Source: Cellulophaga algicola DSM 14237 (lineage in GTDB: Bacteria > Bacteroidota > Bacteroidia > Flavobacteriales > Flavobacteriaceae). From it: a stretch of 64,000 bases of DNA. The DNA is taken from the NCBI RefSeq assembly GCF_000186265.1, contig NC_014934.1:3348001-3412000 (forward strand), in the 5' to 3' direction. Made by a program: the position numbers and the translations under genes. Positions 54,532-63,345 of this stretch are shown piece by piece. The notes beneath the pieces are model-generated. The model was not told the origin of the DNA. It was given only the letters and a program-made list of their open reading frames with translations, and did no database searches. Position 1 is the stretch's first letter. Each line of letters begins with the position of its first letter.

Positions 54532-55098
54532 TTAGATTTTTTTACCGATTTTCTTAAGATTAATACCTAAAAAGATTCTAAAAACCCCTGCAGTTATTAA
54601 AGCGAAGGCTGTCATATAAACAATACTCAAACCTGCGAAAATTGGATTAAACAAGAGTAAGAATGAAAATAAGAGCGCAATAATGCTCCAAAAAAACAAC
54701 CATCCCCAACCTAGTGTTCCGAATGATTTTAATTGAAAAGAGAGACCAATAGATAACACACTTTGGAACAGTAACCAGAACCCTATGTAAAGTGGTAAAA
54801 TAGCCATAGTCATCAAAGGGTGGGTCAAGAGTAATATGCCGATTAATAGATCTAATACACCACCAGACAAATACCAGCCCCAATCTTTCATGTCACTTTT
54901 ATTAGTGATGGCAAAAGCAATTTGAAATATACCTGAAATCAAGATGAAGGTGCTAAATATAATACTTAGTGATATATAACTTTCTAAAGGGGTTTGCATA
55001 ACCCACACCCCAATACCTACGTATAGAATACCTACTAAAATGGAAATCCACCAGTTTCTTATGGATTTTTGTGTTGAATCTAAAATTGTTGTTGTCAT
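54532..55098 (-). CDS. HdeD family acid-resistance membrane protein (DUF308)
   Basis: A 188-aa integral membrane protein with six hydrophobic segments in three pairs, as in HdeD, for example WWISILVGILYVGIGVWVM, GILLLTHPLMTMAILPLYIGFWLLF and GWGWLFFWSIIALLFSFLLLF in part. HdeD is an acid-stress factor in E. coli; the mechanism is unknown. It lies 23 nt behind the coiled-coil lipoprotein gene and probably shares its promoter. Confidence 0.88.
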   Translation of the reverse strand: MTTTILDSTQKSIRNWWISILVGILYVGIGVWVMQTPLESYISLSIIFSTFILISGIFQIAFAITNKSDMKDWGWYLSGGVLDLLIGILLLTHPLMTMAILPLYIGFWLLFQSVLSIGLSFQLKSFGTLGWGWLFFWSIIALLFSFLLLFNPIFAGLSIVYMTAFALITAGVFRIFLGINLKKIGKKI

Positions 55099-55121
55099 AA
55101 TAGCTATTATTTTTTTGGTTG

Positions 55122-55622
55122 TTATTCCACATTGTTTTTGAAGATACCTTTAAGGGCGGTACCTAGTTCATCTGTATCATGTTTGAACTCACGCTCGAAA
55201 GATTTTTCTTTTTCTCTAGCGTCTTCGTTGAATTCAACTAAATTATTTTTGAACTTTCTACTGCGTTCGGCTAATTTTTCTTTCAAACCTTTGTTCTTTT
55301 GCTCTAATTTGTCTAATTGAGTATTCAGTTTTTCACGATCATTTTTGGCAGATTTTGTGATTTTTTCTCGAAGATTTTTGATTTGTGTTTCGGTGTCTGC
55401 AATAGCAACTTCTGATTCATTCTCAAATTTTTTCCAATTTGCTTCTACATAGGTTTTGTTTTCCTCCGTAGCATTGCTCACCGCTTCCTTGAGGTCTTCA
55501 CCTGCTTTGCCCATGTTTTCCTTTGCAGATTCTACATCCTTTTTAGATGTTTCGCCACAACTTGTTACTATAATTCCTGCCGTAAGTACGATTAAGGCTA
55601 GATATAAATTGGTTATTTTCAT
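55122..55622 (-). CDS. Coiled-coil lipoprotein
   Basis: A 166-aa protein. The signal ends in TAGIIVTSC, giving an acylated Cys, and the remainder (about residues 30-160) is almost wholly charged amphipathic helix with a heptad pattern (KITKSAKNDREKLNTQLDKL). It resembles apolipoprotein-like/YtxH-like stress lipoproteins without a defined function. It is first in the lipoprotein-HdeD run and 106 nt from the second oleate hydratase gene upstream. Confidence 0.78.
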   Translation of the reverse strand: MKITNLYLALIVLTAGIIVTSCGETSKKDVESAKENMGKAGEDLKEAVSNATEENKTYVEANWKKFENESEVAIADTETQIKNLREKITKSAKNDREKLNTQLDKLEQKNKGLKEKLAERSRKFKNNLVEFNEDAREKEKSFEREFKHDTDELGTALKGIFKNNVE

Positions 55623-55728
55623 TATTCCTGTGATTTTATCCTGAATTTCCGAAATTTTGGAGTAAGGTTTATAAATATTTGATTTACTATTTATGGCATT
55701 AATACTTTGAGGCTAACGCTTTGAGTAT

Positions 55729-57330
55729 TTAATGAAAAGCTTTCATTACTGTTTCTAGTTCTACCTTAACACTTTTATCAAATTTGGTTATTGGCGGAAT
55801 TTCAAGATCAAGATCTAGTAACTCATACATGGCCATCTGAGCGGCTCTAATGGAATATTCTACTGTAAAAACTACATCATCTGGAATCTCTACAAACTGA
55901 CTAATAAATGCTAAGTTTTTTGAGTTTTTAGGTACAGGAAGTGGTCTGTCTGTTTTTAACCGCGGCATGAACATACTGGTGATATATGGCATTCTACAGG
56001 GTATACATATTGCATTTGCAAAAACAACATCATAGTCGAATTTTAGATGCCCCGCAAGTTCTCTAAGAATCTCTTCTCCAGAGCATTCTGTCATCGGTTT
56101 ACCAACAAAATTACCAACGCGGTCAGGGTGTAATCCGTAAGTAAAAAATACCTGAACATCTGATGGTTGATCTTTATAATGAGGTTGTTGATTTAATGAA
56201 AAACTCATAAACCAATTAGAGTCTTTTAAGGTTACCTGGCTTCCGGTTCCTGCTTTATTACCAGAGAATTGCTCCATTTGGTCAAAGAAAGCAGTGTCTT
56301 TTAAGGTTACCGTAAAAGACTCCCAGAACGATTGTGATATGTTAGAATTAAACACTTCAGGTCTACCAAATCCAGGATATTTATTCGCTAGTTTTTCCCA
56401 TAAGGCCCATCCTTGGCTATCTTCTTTTGTAAAGTGTTTTGGTGCGCTTGTCATGGATCCGTAGCTAGAAGCATCGGTCATGGAACCATTTTGATAGAAT
56501 ACTAAATCGCCATCATTGATTGTTATGGTTTCTTTATTTTCTTTGTTTTCATAAACAAGGTTTTTTACAACTACTTTTTCTGTTCCTGTATTTTTATCCA
56601 AACCATACTCGGTATCTAAATCTGTTACCGTACTTTCTTGTAAAAAGTTTACACCATGAGATTTAAGCCAAACTTGTAAAGGAAGAACCATAGAGTCATA
56701 CTGGTTGTAGATGGTACGTTTAACTCCCGTCATTGTTTCTACATTTGGAAACTCCTGCATAAATCTATGTAGGTAACGTTTAAACTCTACAGCACTGTGC
56801 CATGGAGAGAATGCAAAACTTGTGCGCCACATAAACCAAAAATTGGTTTCAAAAAAGGAAGGAGAAAACCAATCGTAAATAGAACTATTCCCTAGTTTTT
56901 CTTCACTAGCCTCGCTAAGCTTAAGAAGTTCTGCTCGGTTGGCCATAGAAAAGCCAAGTTTAGATGAATCTACAATTGCGCGATTCTTGTCAATGAGACG
57001 TGCTTTGGAGTTTGATTTTATACGTTCATTAAAAGCAACCGTTTCTTTATATACCGAGGTGTTAGGATCTGTAAGTGATGGTATGGTATTAAACAAAGCC
57101 CAAGTACATTCGTAAATATTTAGGGTTAGCATACGTGAGCCACGTAAGGTATAGCCTTGTTCAGCATTTCCTCCAGCATCTAAACTACCGCCTAAAACGG
57201 GTAAACTTTCAAAAATTGTAATATTATTTCCAGCTACTCCGCCATCGCGAATTAAAAATGCAGCACCAGCAAGTGATCCTATGCCGCCACCTATGAAGTA
57301 TGCTTTTCTATCTTTATTTTGAATATCCAT
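55729..57330 (-). CDS. Oleate hydratase-like FAD protein (Met-type)
   Basis: A 533-aa paralogue of the oleate hydratase at 52501, shorter by about 110 residues, mainly at both ends. The FAD motif is GGGIGSLAGAAFLIRDG. The position of the catalytic Glu reads RGSRMLTLNIYE, with Met in place of Glu. Other conserved blocks (WRTSFAFSPWHSAVEF, QYDSMV, NGSMTDASSYGS) are kept. Family members with Met here are known to be active from Rhodococcus, as monomers, so this is likely an active hydratase of another subgroup. Its promoter has a Crp-type palindrome and a 5' leader of roughly 175 nt. Confidence 0.88.
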   Translation of the reverse strand: MDIQNKDRKAYFIGGGIGSLAGAAFLIRDGGVAGNNITIFESLPVLGGSLDAGGNAEQGYTLRGSRMLTLNIYECTWALFNTIPSLTDPNTSVYKETVAFNERIKSNSKARLIDKNRAIVDSSKLGFSMANRAELLKLSEASEEKLGNSSIYDWFSPSFFETNFWFMWRTSFAFSPWHSAVEFKRYLHRFMQEFPNVETMTGVKRTIYNQYDSMVLPLQVWLKSHGVNFLQESTVTDLDTEYGLDKNTGTEKVVVKNLVYENKENKETITINDGDLVFYQNGSMTDASSYGSMTSAPKHFTKEDSQGWALWEKLANKYPGFGRPEVFNSNISQSFWESFTVTLKDTAFFDQMEQFSGNKAGTGSQVTLKDSNWFMSFSLNQQPHYKDQPSDVQVFFTYGLHPDRVGNFVGKPMTECSGEEILRELAGHLKFDYDVVFANAICIPCRMPYITSMFMPRLKTDRPLPVPKNSKNLAFISQFVEIPDDVVFTVEYSIRAAQMAMYELLDLDLEIPPITKFDKSVKVELETVMKAFH

Positions 57331-57509
57331 AATGAATTAATTTAGTCTCAAATTAGTTTACTGATTTAGTTATCTTCTTAATTATTCTTTCTATTTTTTT
57401 GATTCCTCAGAGCAAGTCTTTGTGATAAAGAAGCGTTGCTGTGTAGGTTACAATCAGATAAAAAGAAGGGGATTAACTAGCGCATAAGTTTAAAATCTAA
57501 ATCATTATT

Positions 57510-57552
57510 CAAAATTATGGATAGATGAGAGAGGGAAGCCTGACTTAGATCA
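57510..57552 (-). promoter_or_regulatory. Crp-type palindrome and -7 box of the Met-type oleate hydratase gene
   Basis: TGACTTAGATCA (57541-57552) with CC on the left and GG on the right, 23 nt, TAATTTTG (57510-57517 on the minus strand), an exact TAnnTTTG. The distance to the ATG is about 180 nt. Confidence 0.75.
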
Positions 57553-57878
57553 GGTACCAAAAAAAAATGTGTTTCTAGTTTTATTTTATAGCGTGATTTT
57601 TTTTAGAAATAGTACAGGCAACTGCACTTACCTTAAAGTCTAATAAAATATTTTTTTGAGTAGTCTTTACTGCAACTGTTTTTTTGGTAGCGTTATACCA
57701 ATTTCGTAGTGTTCTGTGATTGCAATTACAGTAAAAATCTATTATTAGTTTTTTCTACCATAATAGGAACGTTAAATTGGTCATGAGAAAAGCTACTATT
57801 AAAGAAATTAAATAGTATATCATTTTACTATAATAAAAGTGATTATTAGTATTGGTAAGGCTCTTTGTAACAACCAAA

Positions 57879-57911
57879 AACGTCCTCAAAACCTAAGTTG
57901 GCGAGGACGTT
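57879..57911 (-). terminator. Terminator of the AhpD-like / coiled-coil unit
   Basis: Stem AACGTCCTC (57879-57887) and GAGGACGTT (57903-57911); on the minus strand it is followed by a T run (TTTTT). It lies 53 nt past the stop of the coiled-coil gene. Confidence 0.7.
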
Positions 57912-57964
57912 ATAAGTTAAAAAAATATAGGAGGACATTTTAAATGCAACCCTATATGAATCAA

Positions 57965-58348
57965 TTACATGTATTTAGATAAGAATTTAAAGAACTCTTT
58001 TTTTAGATCTGCATAAATTTGGCGTTGCGTTTCCATTTTTTCACGAAGTTCTAGGTGGTTTTTTACCATGGCTACATCCATAGATTCGTGATTTGCATCA
58101 CTGTGGGCAGATATACTCATTTCATGTTCCTCAATCGTTTCTTCCATATCTTCTATTACTCCTTCATGAAGAAGAAATTCATTTTGAAAATGCTCTAACT
58201 GTGCAAGTACCTCTTTATCTGTCCAACGAGTTACTAGTTCCGCTAATCTGTTTTTGAAAGATTTTAATTCATCATTCCAAAATTCAAGTTCAGATTTCCA
58301 TAGTTTGTGTTCAAAATGTAAATCTGAATTGTAAATTACTTCTTTCAT
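57965..58348 (-). CDS. Hypothetical coiled-coil protein, paralogue of the 60666 gene
   Basis: A 127-aa soluble, all-helical protein. The opening LWKSELEFWNDELKSFKNRL is matched by HWKSDLLFYRDDLKFLRHLE in the 143-aa protein at 60666, and both continue with a long helix pair with Glu/His-rich segments (ETIEEHEMSISAH here). No domain is recognised. It lies 25 nt after the AhpD-like gene and shares its Crp-type promoter. Confidence 0.7.
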   Translation of the reverse strand: MKEVIYNSDLHFEHKLWKSELEFWNDELKSFKNRLAELVTRWTDKEVLAQLEHFQNEFLLHEGVIEDMEETIEEHEMSISAHSDANHESMDVAMVKNHLELREKMETQRQIYADLKKEFFKFLSKYM

Positions 58349-58373
58349 AATATTTTATTTTTTAATTATATAT

Positions 58374-58727
58374 CTAGTTGTCTTCTAATATTGCAAATTG
58401 ATTTAAGGCTTCTAACGCTTCGCAACCGTACATGAGTGCAGGACCTCCGCCCATCATGACCGCCACACCTATGGTTTCTATAATTTCTTCGGATAGTGCT
58501 CCAGACTTTATTGCGTCGCGAACATGAAATGCAATACACCCATCACAACGAACCGTAATAGCAATACCTAAGGCAATGAGTTCTTTTGTTTTTGAAGAAA
58601 GCACACCTTCGGCAGTACTGGCTTTATGCAGACTGTTAAAACCCTCTATGGTTTCTGGTATTTTAGTGCCCAGTTCTTTTATGAGTCGCGAAAGGTCATT
58701 ATACTGTTTTGAGTGGTCTTTAATCAT
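58374..58727 (-). CDS. AhpD/carboxymuconolactone decarboxylase family protein
   Basis: A 117-aa alpha-helical protein with the AhpD-type signature RCDGCIAFHVRDAIKSGA, containing CxxC and the nearby His, followed by EEIIETIGVAVMMGGGPALMYG. Such proteins are disulfide-based alkylhydroperoxidases that act with AhpC-type peroxiredoxins; the peroxiredoxin at 51872 is a possible partner. It has a Crp-type promoter with an exact -7 box. Confidence 0.9.
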   Translation of the reverse strand: MIKDHSKQYNDLSRLIKELGTKIPETIEGFNSLHKASTAEGVLSSKTKELIALGIAITVRCDGCIAFHVRDAIKSGALSEEIIETIGVAVMMGGGPALMYGCEALEALNQFAILEDN

Positions 58728-58790
58728 GATTTCATGTTTTAAAAGTTTAAAATGTTTTGAAGAATTTTTCTAATATGCCTAAAACATATT

Positions 58791-58833
58791 CAAAGTTATT
58801 TTAAATCGTCAAGGGTAAACATGATTTAAATCA
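58791..58833 (-). promoter_or_regulatory. Crp-type palindrome and -7 box of the AhpD-like gene
   Basis: TGATTTAAATCA (58822-58833, a perfect palindrome), 23 nt, TAACTTTG (58791-58798 on the minus strand), an exact TAnnTTTG. Confidence 0.78.
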
Positions 58834-58974
58834 GTACTCTAAAAAAATTATAGTAATCAAAATATAGCTTGGACAAAAAATGCTTTTTGCGGCTATAAGT
58901 ATAAGCCAAGCAAGGTGTAACATGCTTTTTTTGATAGGATTTTTTTTTGTTGGTTTTTAATTTAATTTAACAAC

Positions 58975-59017
58975 TGACCCAAGTCATCTTAAAACTCCTA
59001 AGGCAAATATACCTTTG
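58975..59017 (+). promoter_or_regulatory. Crp-type palindrome and -7 box of the WG-repeat gene
   Basis: TGACCCAAGTCA (58975-58986), 23 nt, TACCTTTG (59010-59017), an exact TAnnTTTG. It lies back to back with the AhpD-like promoter, 142 nt apart. Confidence 0.76.
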
Positions 59018-59041
59018 GATGAACACAAAAAACAATTAGAA

Positions 59042-59701
59042 ATGAAACGCTTATTTATTATTACGTTATTGTTATCAATACCTATGATAGGTATTTCACA
59101 AACACTAGAAGAGATTAATACACCTACGGTTGCAAGATTAGATCAAATTGGATCTTTTAGTGAAGGTTTAGCAGCCGTTAAAAAAGGCAATGAATGGGGT
59201 TTTATTGATGAAGATGGAAAACTAGTTATTGGTTTTCGAGGAGATGTAGTTTGGAATACAACACCTAATACGGCTAAGCTTGGAATTGAAGGTCTTAGTT
59301 ATCCTCAATTCAAGAATGGCCTTTGTTCAATAAAAGTTGTAAAAGAAGATGGTATTACCCGATATGGTTTTATGAATAAAAAAGGGACTATAGTTATACC
59401 AGCAGAATTTTTAAACGTAAGTCAGTTTAATGATGGTTATGCCGTAGGTATCTACGAAAGCAAGACCCTACGCGGAAAAAATCCATTTCAATTGCGGATT
59501 TATCAATATGATTTCACGGAAGTAGTCGTAAATACAGTTGGCGAAATGTTATGGCCAATACAGGAAAGACAAGGTATAGTCATGTCAAAAAAACTATATG
59601 AGTTACCTGAAATACATGCCGCTATGATTTCAAAAAAGCTATTAATGGTAAAAGACAAGGCTAATACATGGAACATTGTAAAGCCTAAACTTCAAAATTG
59701 A
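59042..59701 (+). CDS. Secreted WG-repeat protein
   Basis: A 219-aa protein starting at the ATG at 59042 (MKRLFIITLLLSIPMIGISQ is the signal peptide); an in-frame ATG at 59015 would fall around the transcription start predicted from the -7 box at 59010-59017. Three WG-type repeats are visible: EGLAAVKKGNEWGFIDEDGK, an ITRYGFMNKKGTIVIPAEF-like second, and a degenerate third. WG repeats form a beta-propeller-like or beta-strand module of unknown function. It is exported to the periplasm or surface. Confidence 0.82.
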   Translation: MKRLFIITLLLSIPMIGISQTLEEINTPTVARLDQIGSFSEGLAAVKKGNEWGFIDEDGKLVIGFRGDVVWNTTPNTAKLGIEGLSYPQFKNGLCSIKVVKEDGITRYGFMNKKGTIVIPAEFLNVSQFNDGYAVGIYESKTLRGKNPFQLRIYQYDFTEVVVNTVGEMLWPIQERQGIVMSKKLYELPEIHAAMISKKLLMVKDKANTWNIVKPKLQN

Positions 59702-59755
59702 AGCAATTGCTCATGTGCTTAGAAGATTTGGTGCGCTAAACAAAACAATAGCTCA

Positions 59756-59798
59756 TGATTAGCTTCATAGCGTATATGAAAATCTAAAATTAAATTTT
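59756..59798 (+). promoter_or_regulatory. Crp-type palindrome and -7 box of the universal stress gene
   Basis: TGATTAGCTTCA (59756-59767), 23 nt, TAAATTTT (59791-59798; one mismatch to TAnnTTTG). Weaker than the others because the palindrome's inner bases are imperfect. Confidence 0.6.
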
Positions 59799-59839
59799 AA
59801 TTATATGGTCTGTAAAAGCTATATGTAAAAACACACAAC

Positions 59840-60625
59840 ATGGATAAAATTTCAACAATACTGATACCATTCAATTTTACGGAGGCATCAAAAAAAGCAT
59901 TAAAATATGCCTTAACCTTTGTAGGTAGGTTTGACGACATAAAAATTATATTGGCGTATGTTTCAGGAAATAGTAATCTTGAGTTGGAGCCAGGAAATTT
60001 TGAAAAGCTAGAGAAAGAATATAGCGGCGTTTTAAAAAATAAATTAGAATGGATAATTCAAGAAGGAATACTTTCTTCAACCCTACTTGAAATTAGTAAT
60101 AAGAATAAGATAGACCTTATTATAATGGGAACATCTGGCGCGGATAAAAAAGGCAATAAACTACATAAAAACACCATAAATATTGTTTCAAAAAGTACAT
60201 GTCCAGTTATGGTTATTCCTTATAATTATTCAGAATATAAGCTAGCCAATATTGCTTTAGTTATTGGAAGAGAAGAGATTGATAACACTAAAAAGCTGGG
60301 GACACTCTTAATGATAGCTCGTAAATGCAATGCAAAAGTACATGTATTGACAATAGAAAATGAGCCTGGTGTTTATGGATATAGTAAAGAGGAAGAAAAG
60401 AATGAAAATGCCATAGAATATTATCTTGAGACATTTTATGAAGAACGAGTATTTATTAAAAATGACGATGTTTTAGAAGGAATAAATGCTTATGTCCTGA
60501 AGAATGAAATTGATCTTGTGACTATTCTATCTAAAAGCCAGAACATGAAGCATAACGCTACAGAAAAACAGCTAACAGAAATGTTAATTCTTAATTCTAA
60601 AGCTCCAATCCTTGTTTTGGAGTAA
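59840..60625 (+). CDS. Tandem universal stress protein (UspA family)
   Basis: A 261-aa cytoplasmic protein with two Usp folds. The first (about 1-140) begins STILIPFNFTEASKKALKYAL and ends in the ATP-loop region IIMGTSGADKKGNKLHKNT followed by CPVMVIP; the second (about 145-261) is degenerate but closes with SKAPILVLE, a Usp-type terminal strand. It is probably a nucleotide-binding stress factor. The gene following after 40 nt is a coiled-coil paralogue, so the pair are likely cotranscribed. Confidence 0.9.
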   Translation: MDKISTILIPFNFTEASKKALKYALTFVGRFDDIKIILAYVSGNSNLELEPGNFEKLEKEYSGVLKNKLEWIIQEGILSSTLLEISNKNKIDLIIMGTSGADKKGNKLHKNTINIVSKSTCPVMVIPYNYSEYKLANIALVIGREEIDNTKKLGTLLMIARKCNAKVHVLTIENEPGVYGYSKEEEKNENAIEYYLETFYEERVFIKNDDVLEGINAYVLKNEIDLVTILSKSQNMKHNATEKQLTEMLILNSKAPILVLE

Positions 60626-60665
60626 GTCTAGCGCAAAATTATTATTTCTTAAAATAAGAGACTAA

Positions 60666-61097
60666 ATGAAATTTTTTAGAAACAGACCTAAAGGTGATTT
60701 TATAGAGAACGGAAACTTGCAAGAATTATATATTTTGACCGAACATTGGAAATCAGATCTTTTGTTTTATAGGGATGATCTTAAATTTTTGAGGCATCTT
60801 GAGGATAAATATTTCTTATGGATAAAGGCTCAAACAGATTTGGAGAACATACGTAAAGCAGGCGAAAGTATTTTAAAAGATACAAGAGATTGTGATGATT
60901 TATTAGAACGGGTGGACCAGCATTTAGTGCAACTTTCTGTATTAATTAATGAAACTGAGAAACATAATCAAAAAGAATTTAGAACAGAACATATGGAATT
61001 AGAGGAAACTATTTCTCAATTCATAGAAAACACAAGGGAAAATAGAAGACAACTTTTTAAAGTCATTGAATTTGATGTTGAGACAAATACATTGTAA
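60666..61097 (+). CDS. Hypothetical coiled-coil protein, paralogue of the 57965 gene
   Basis: A 143-aa helical protein with HWKSDLLFYRDDLKFLRHLE near residue 28 and further heptad-patterned helices (LEETISQFIENTRENRRQLFK). It is related to the 127-aa protein encoded at 57965, which shares the K-S-(E/D)-L-x-(F)-(W/Y) opening. It follows the universal stress gene by 40 nt. No function is known. Confidence 0.68.
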   Translation: MKFFRNRPKGDFIENGNLQELYILTEHWKSDLLFYRDDLKFLRHLEDKYFLWIKAQTDLENIRKAGESILKDTRDCDDLLERVDQHLVQLSVLINETEKHNQKEFRTEHMELEETISQFIENTRENRRQLFKVIEFDVETNTL

Positions 61098-61203
61098 TTC
61101 AGAAAAATAAAAAATTGAGATTGAAACTACTTAAATGGTTACAGGTTTTAAATTGTTATGATTTATGATGTGTAGCTATTTTTGTTATGAAATAATTTAA
61201 GAC

Positions 61204-62277
61204 TTATTCAAGTGTCATTGCAGCATAATAAGCTGCTCCGAGTAAAGCAGTGTTATCATTTAGAATAACATTTACGGGAACCATTTGTAATAATGAATTC
61301 ATTCGTCCAGATTGCATAAAATTATCCGTAAATATTTCACGATTCATTCCTTTAATAATCTTAGGCATAATTCCTCCGCCAATATAAATACCACCAGTAG
61401 CTTTAAATTTTAAAGCAAGTTGAGCCGTTTCTATAGCCAAAAACCGAACAAAAAGATCTAGGGTTTCTCTGCAAACTATATCTAATCCTTCTAAGGCTGT
61501 TTGTGTAATAACAGCTGCTGGATCTTCTTTGGCCATTTTGGCTTTAAAGGTGTCAGTTTCCTTTTCGCCACTTACATTGCGTATCAGTTGGTAGGTATCC
61601 CGTATGCCTTGTCCTGATAATAAACGTTCCCAACTTACATGTCCATATTTTTGTTGGAAATATTTCCATATTTCAAGGTCAAAATCATTTCTCGGACCAA
61701 AATCACAATGACCACCTTCAGAGGCAAAAGGGTGGTATGCTGTTCCATCCCAAAATAAACCAGCTTCTCCTAAACCAGTGCCTGGAGAAATTATAACAGC
61801 ATTGCCTGCTATTTCTGAACCGTATTTTAAGCGGTCTAAATCCTTTTCTTTAAGTGTAGCTAGCCCATAGGCATTAGCTTGCATATCATTTATTAAAAAA
61901 ATAGATTTTAACTGAAGTTTCTTAATGAGTTCTTCGGTATCAATATCCCAAGGAAAATTAGTGCCATGCACTTTACCTTTGGTTATGGGACCAGCAACAC
62001 CAAAACAGATACTATCTATCTTGGTTATTTTTTCAACCTTAAAATCTGCTATAATTTCTAGTAAGGAGGTATGGTTTTTTGTTTTATAGGAGTTTTGTTT
62101 AATTAAGGTAAGATGTCCATCCTTATATTCAAAAAGCGCAAGATTAGTTTTAGTTCCTCCTATATCACCTGCTAATACAGTACCGTTTTTATGACCTTGT
62201 TTTTTTTTGAACTCTACAGCCAAAGGAATTAACGGTTCCGTAAGTAAGGGGGAAGCATTTTTTTCAGTCATTTTCAT
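61204..62277 (-). CDS. glk: Glucokinase
   Basis: A 357-aa ATP-dependent glucokinase. Signatures are AGDIGGTKTNLALFE (phosphate 1), GPITKGKVHGTNFPWD, LINDMQANAYGL (catalytic Asp region), ISPGTGLGEAGLFWDG and SEGGHCDFGPRN. It is the polytypic (group A) glucokinase, not a ROK protein. It lies 11 nt behind the aldolase gene, forming a sugar-phosphate operon. Confidence 0.94.
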   Translation of the reverse strand: MKMTEKNASPLLTEPLIPLAVEFKKKQGHKNGTVLAGDIGGTKTNLALFEYKDGHLTLIKQNSYKTKNHTSLLEIIADFKVEKITKIDSICFGVAGPITKGKVHGTNFPWDIDTEELIKKLQLKSIFLINDMQANAYGLATLKEKDLDRLKYGSEIAGNAVIISPGTGLGEAGLFWDGTAYHPFASEGGHCDFGPRNDFDLEIWKYFQQKYGHVSWERLLSGQGIRDTYQLIRNVSGEKETDTFKAKMAKEDPAAVITQTALEGLDIVCRETLDLFVRFLAIETAQLALKFKATGGIYIGGGIMPKIIKGMNREIFTDNFMQSGRMNSLLQMVPVNVILNDNTALLGAAYYAAMTLE

Positions 62278-62288
62278 AATGCTTATTG

Positions 62289-63335
62289 TTAGGCTATTGT
62301 AATGGACGAGTCTAAATAAATATCTTGTATGAGATGAAGTAGCTTTACGCCTTCTTTCATTGGGCGTTGAAAAGCCTTTCTTCCAGAAATTAATCCCATA
62401 CCACCAGCGCGTTTATTAATTACAGCAGTACGTGTCGCTGCAGCAAAATCATCCTTGCCGGAAGCACCGCCAGAATTAATAAGTCCAGCACGTCCCATAT
62501 AGCAATTTGCAACTTGGTATCTAGTCAGGTCAATAGGATGATCGGTAGTCAGCTTGCTATACACAAGATCACTCGTTTTTCCAAAATCTTTTAGGGCCAG
62601 GTAACCCCCATTAGTACTGGGTTGTTTTTGTTTGATAATATCAGCTTCGATAGTCACCCCTAAGTGGTTAGCCTGCCCAGTCAAATCTGCACTAACGGAA
62701 TAGTCTTTATCCTTTGTAAAGGCATCGTTGCGAAGGTAACACCATAGAACTGTAGCCATGCCTAATTCGTGTGCACGTTTAAAAGCTTTACTTGTTTCTT
62801 GTATTTGTCTATCAGATTCAGGGGAGCCAAAATAAATAGTAGCGCCAACAGCTACAGCACCCATGTTCCAAGCTTGTTCTACTTGCGCAAAATAGATCTG
62901 ATCAAAGGTGTTTGGGTATGATAGCAGTTCATTATGGTTTAGTTTCACCAAAAAAGGAATTTTATGAGCATATTTTCTAGAAACGGCACCCAATACGCCT
63001 AATGTTGAAGCAACAGCATTGCATCCGCCTTCTATGGCTAGTTTTACAATATTTTCTGGGTCAAAATACTCCGGATTTGGTGCAAAACTGGCACCCGCAG
63101 AATGTTCAACACCTTGATCAACGGGCAAGAGTGAAAGATAACCTGTGCCTCCAAGTCTACCATGATCAAACAGCTGCTGCAGACTGCCAAGTACGCGGTT
63201 AGATCTATCTGACGATCCCATAATCCGATCTGTGAAGCTGGGTCCAGGAAGGTGAATTTTGTCTTTAGAAATGGTACGACATACGTGGTCTAGTAGATAT
63301 AAAGTTTCTTCTCTTAAATATTTTTCAATTTCCAT
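62289..63335 (-). CDS. fbaB: Class I fructose-bisphosphate aldolase (FbaB/DhnA type)
   Basis: A 348-aa Schiff-base aldolase. The FVKLNHNEL-like segment ([16 protein letters not shown]), [17 protein letters not shown] and [19 protein letters not shown] are characteristic of the DhnA/FbaB-type archaeal-like class I enzymes, which work without metal. It cleaves fructose 1,6-bisphosphate or the reverse. It sits 10 nt behind the PfkB-type kinase gene and 11 nt before glk. Confidence 0.92.
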   Translation of the reverse strand: MEIEKYLREETLYLLDHVCRTISKDKIHLPGPSFTDRIMGSSDRSNRVLGSLQQLFDHGRLGGTGYLSLLPVDQGVEHSAGASFAPNPEYFDPENIVKLAIEGGCNAVASTLGVLGAVSRKYAHKIPFLVKLNHNELLSYPNTFDQIYFAQVEQAWNMGAVAVGATIYFGSPESDRQIQETSKAFKRAHELGMATVLWCYLRNDAFTKDKDYSVSADLTGQANHLGVTIEADIIKQKQPSTNGGYLALKDFGKTSDLVYSKLTTDHPIDLTRYQVANCYMGRAGLINSGGASGKDDFAAATRTAVINKRAGGMGLISGRKAFQRPMKEGVKLLHLIQDIYLDSSITIA

Positions 63336-63345
63336 AGTTTGTATT

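Larger units (their letters stand above)
57331..57964. other. Intergenic region between the Met-type oleate hydratase and the coiled-coil gene
   Basis: 634 nt. It contains the Crp-type promoter at 57510-57552 and a terminator hairpin at 57879-57911. The stretch 57553-57878 shows no gene or strong structure. Confidence 0.7.

Noticed and set aside
55623-55728. Possible palindrome before the coiled-coil lipoprotein gene
   Set aside because: TGATTTTATCC lacks the second half site and no -7 box lies at the fixed distance.
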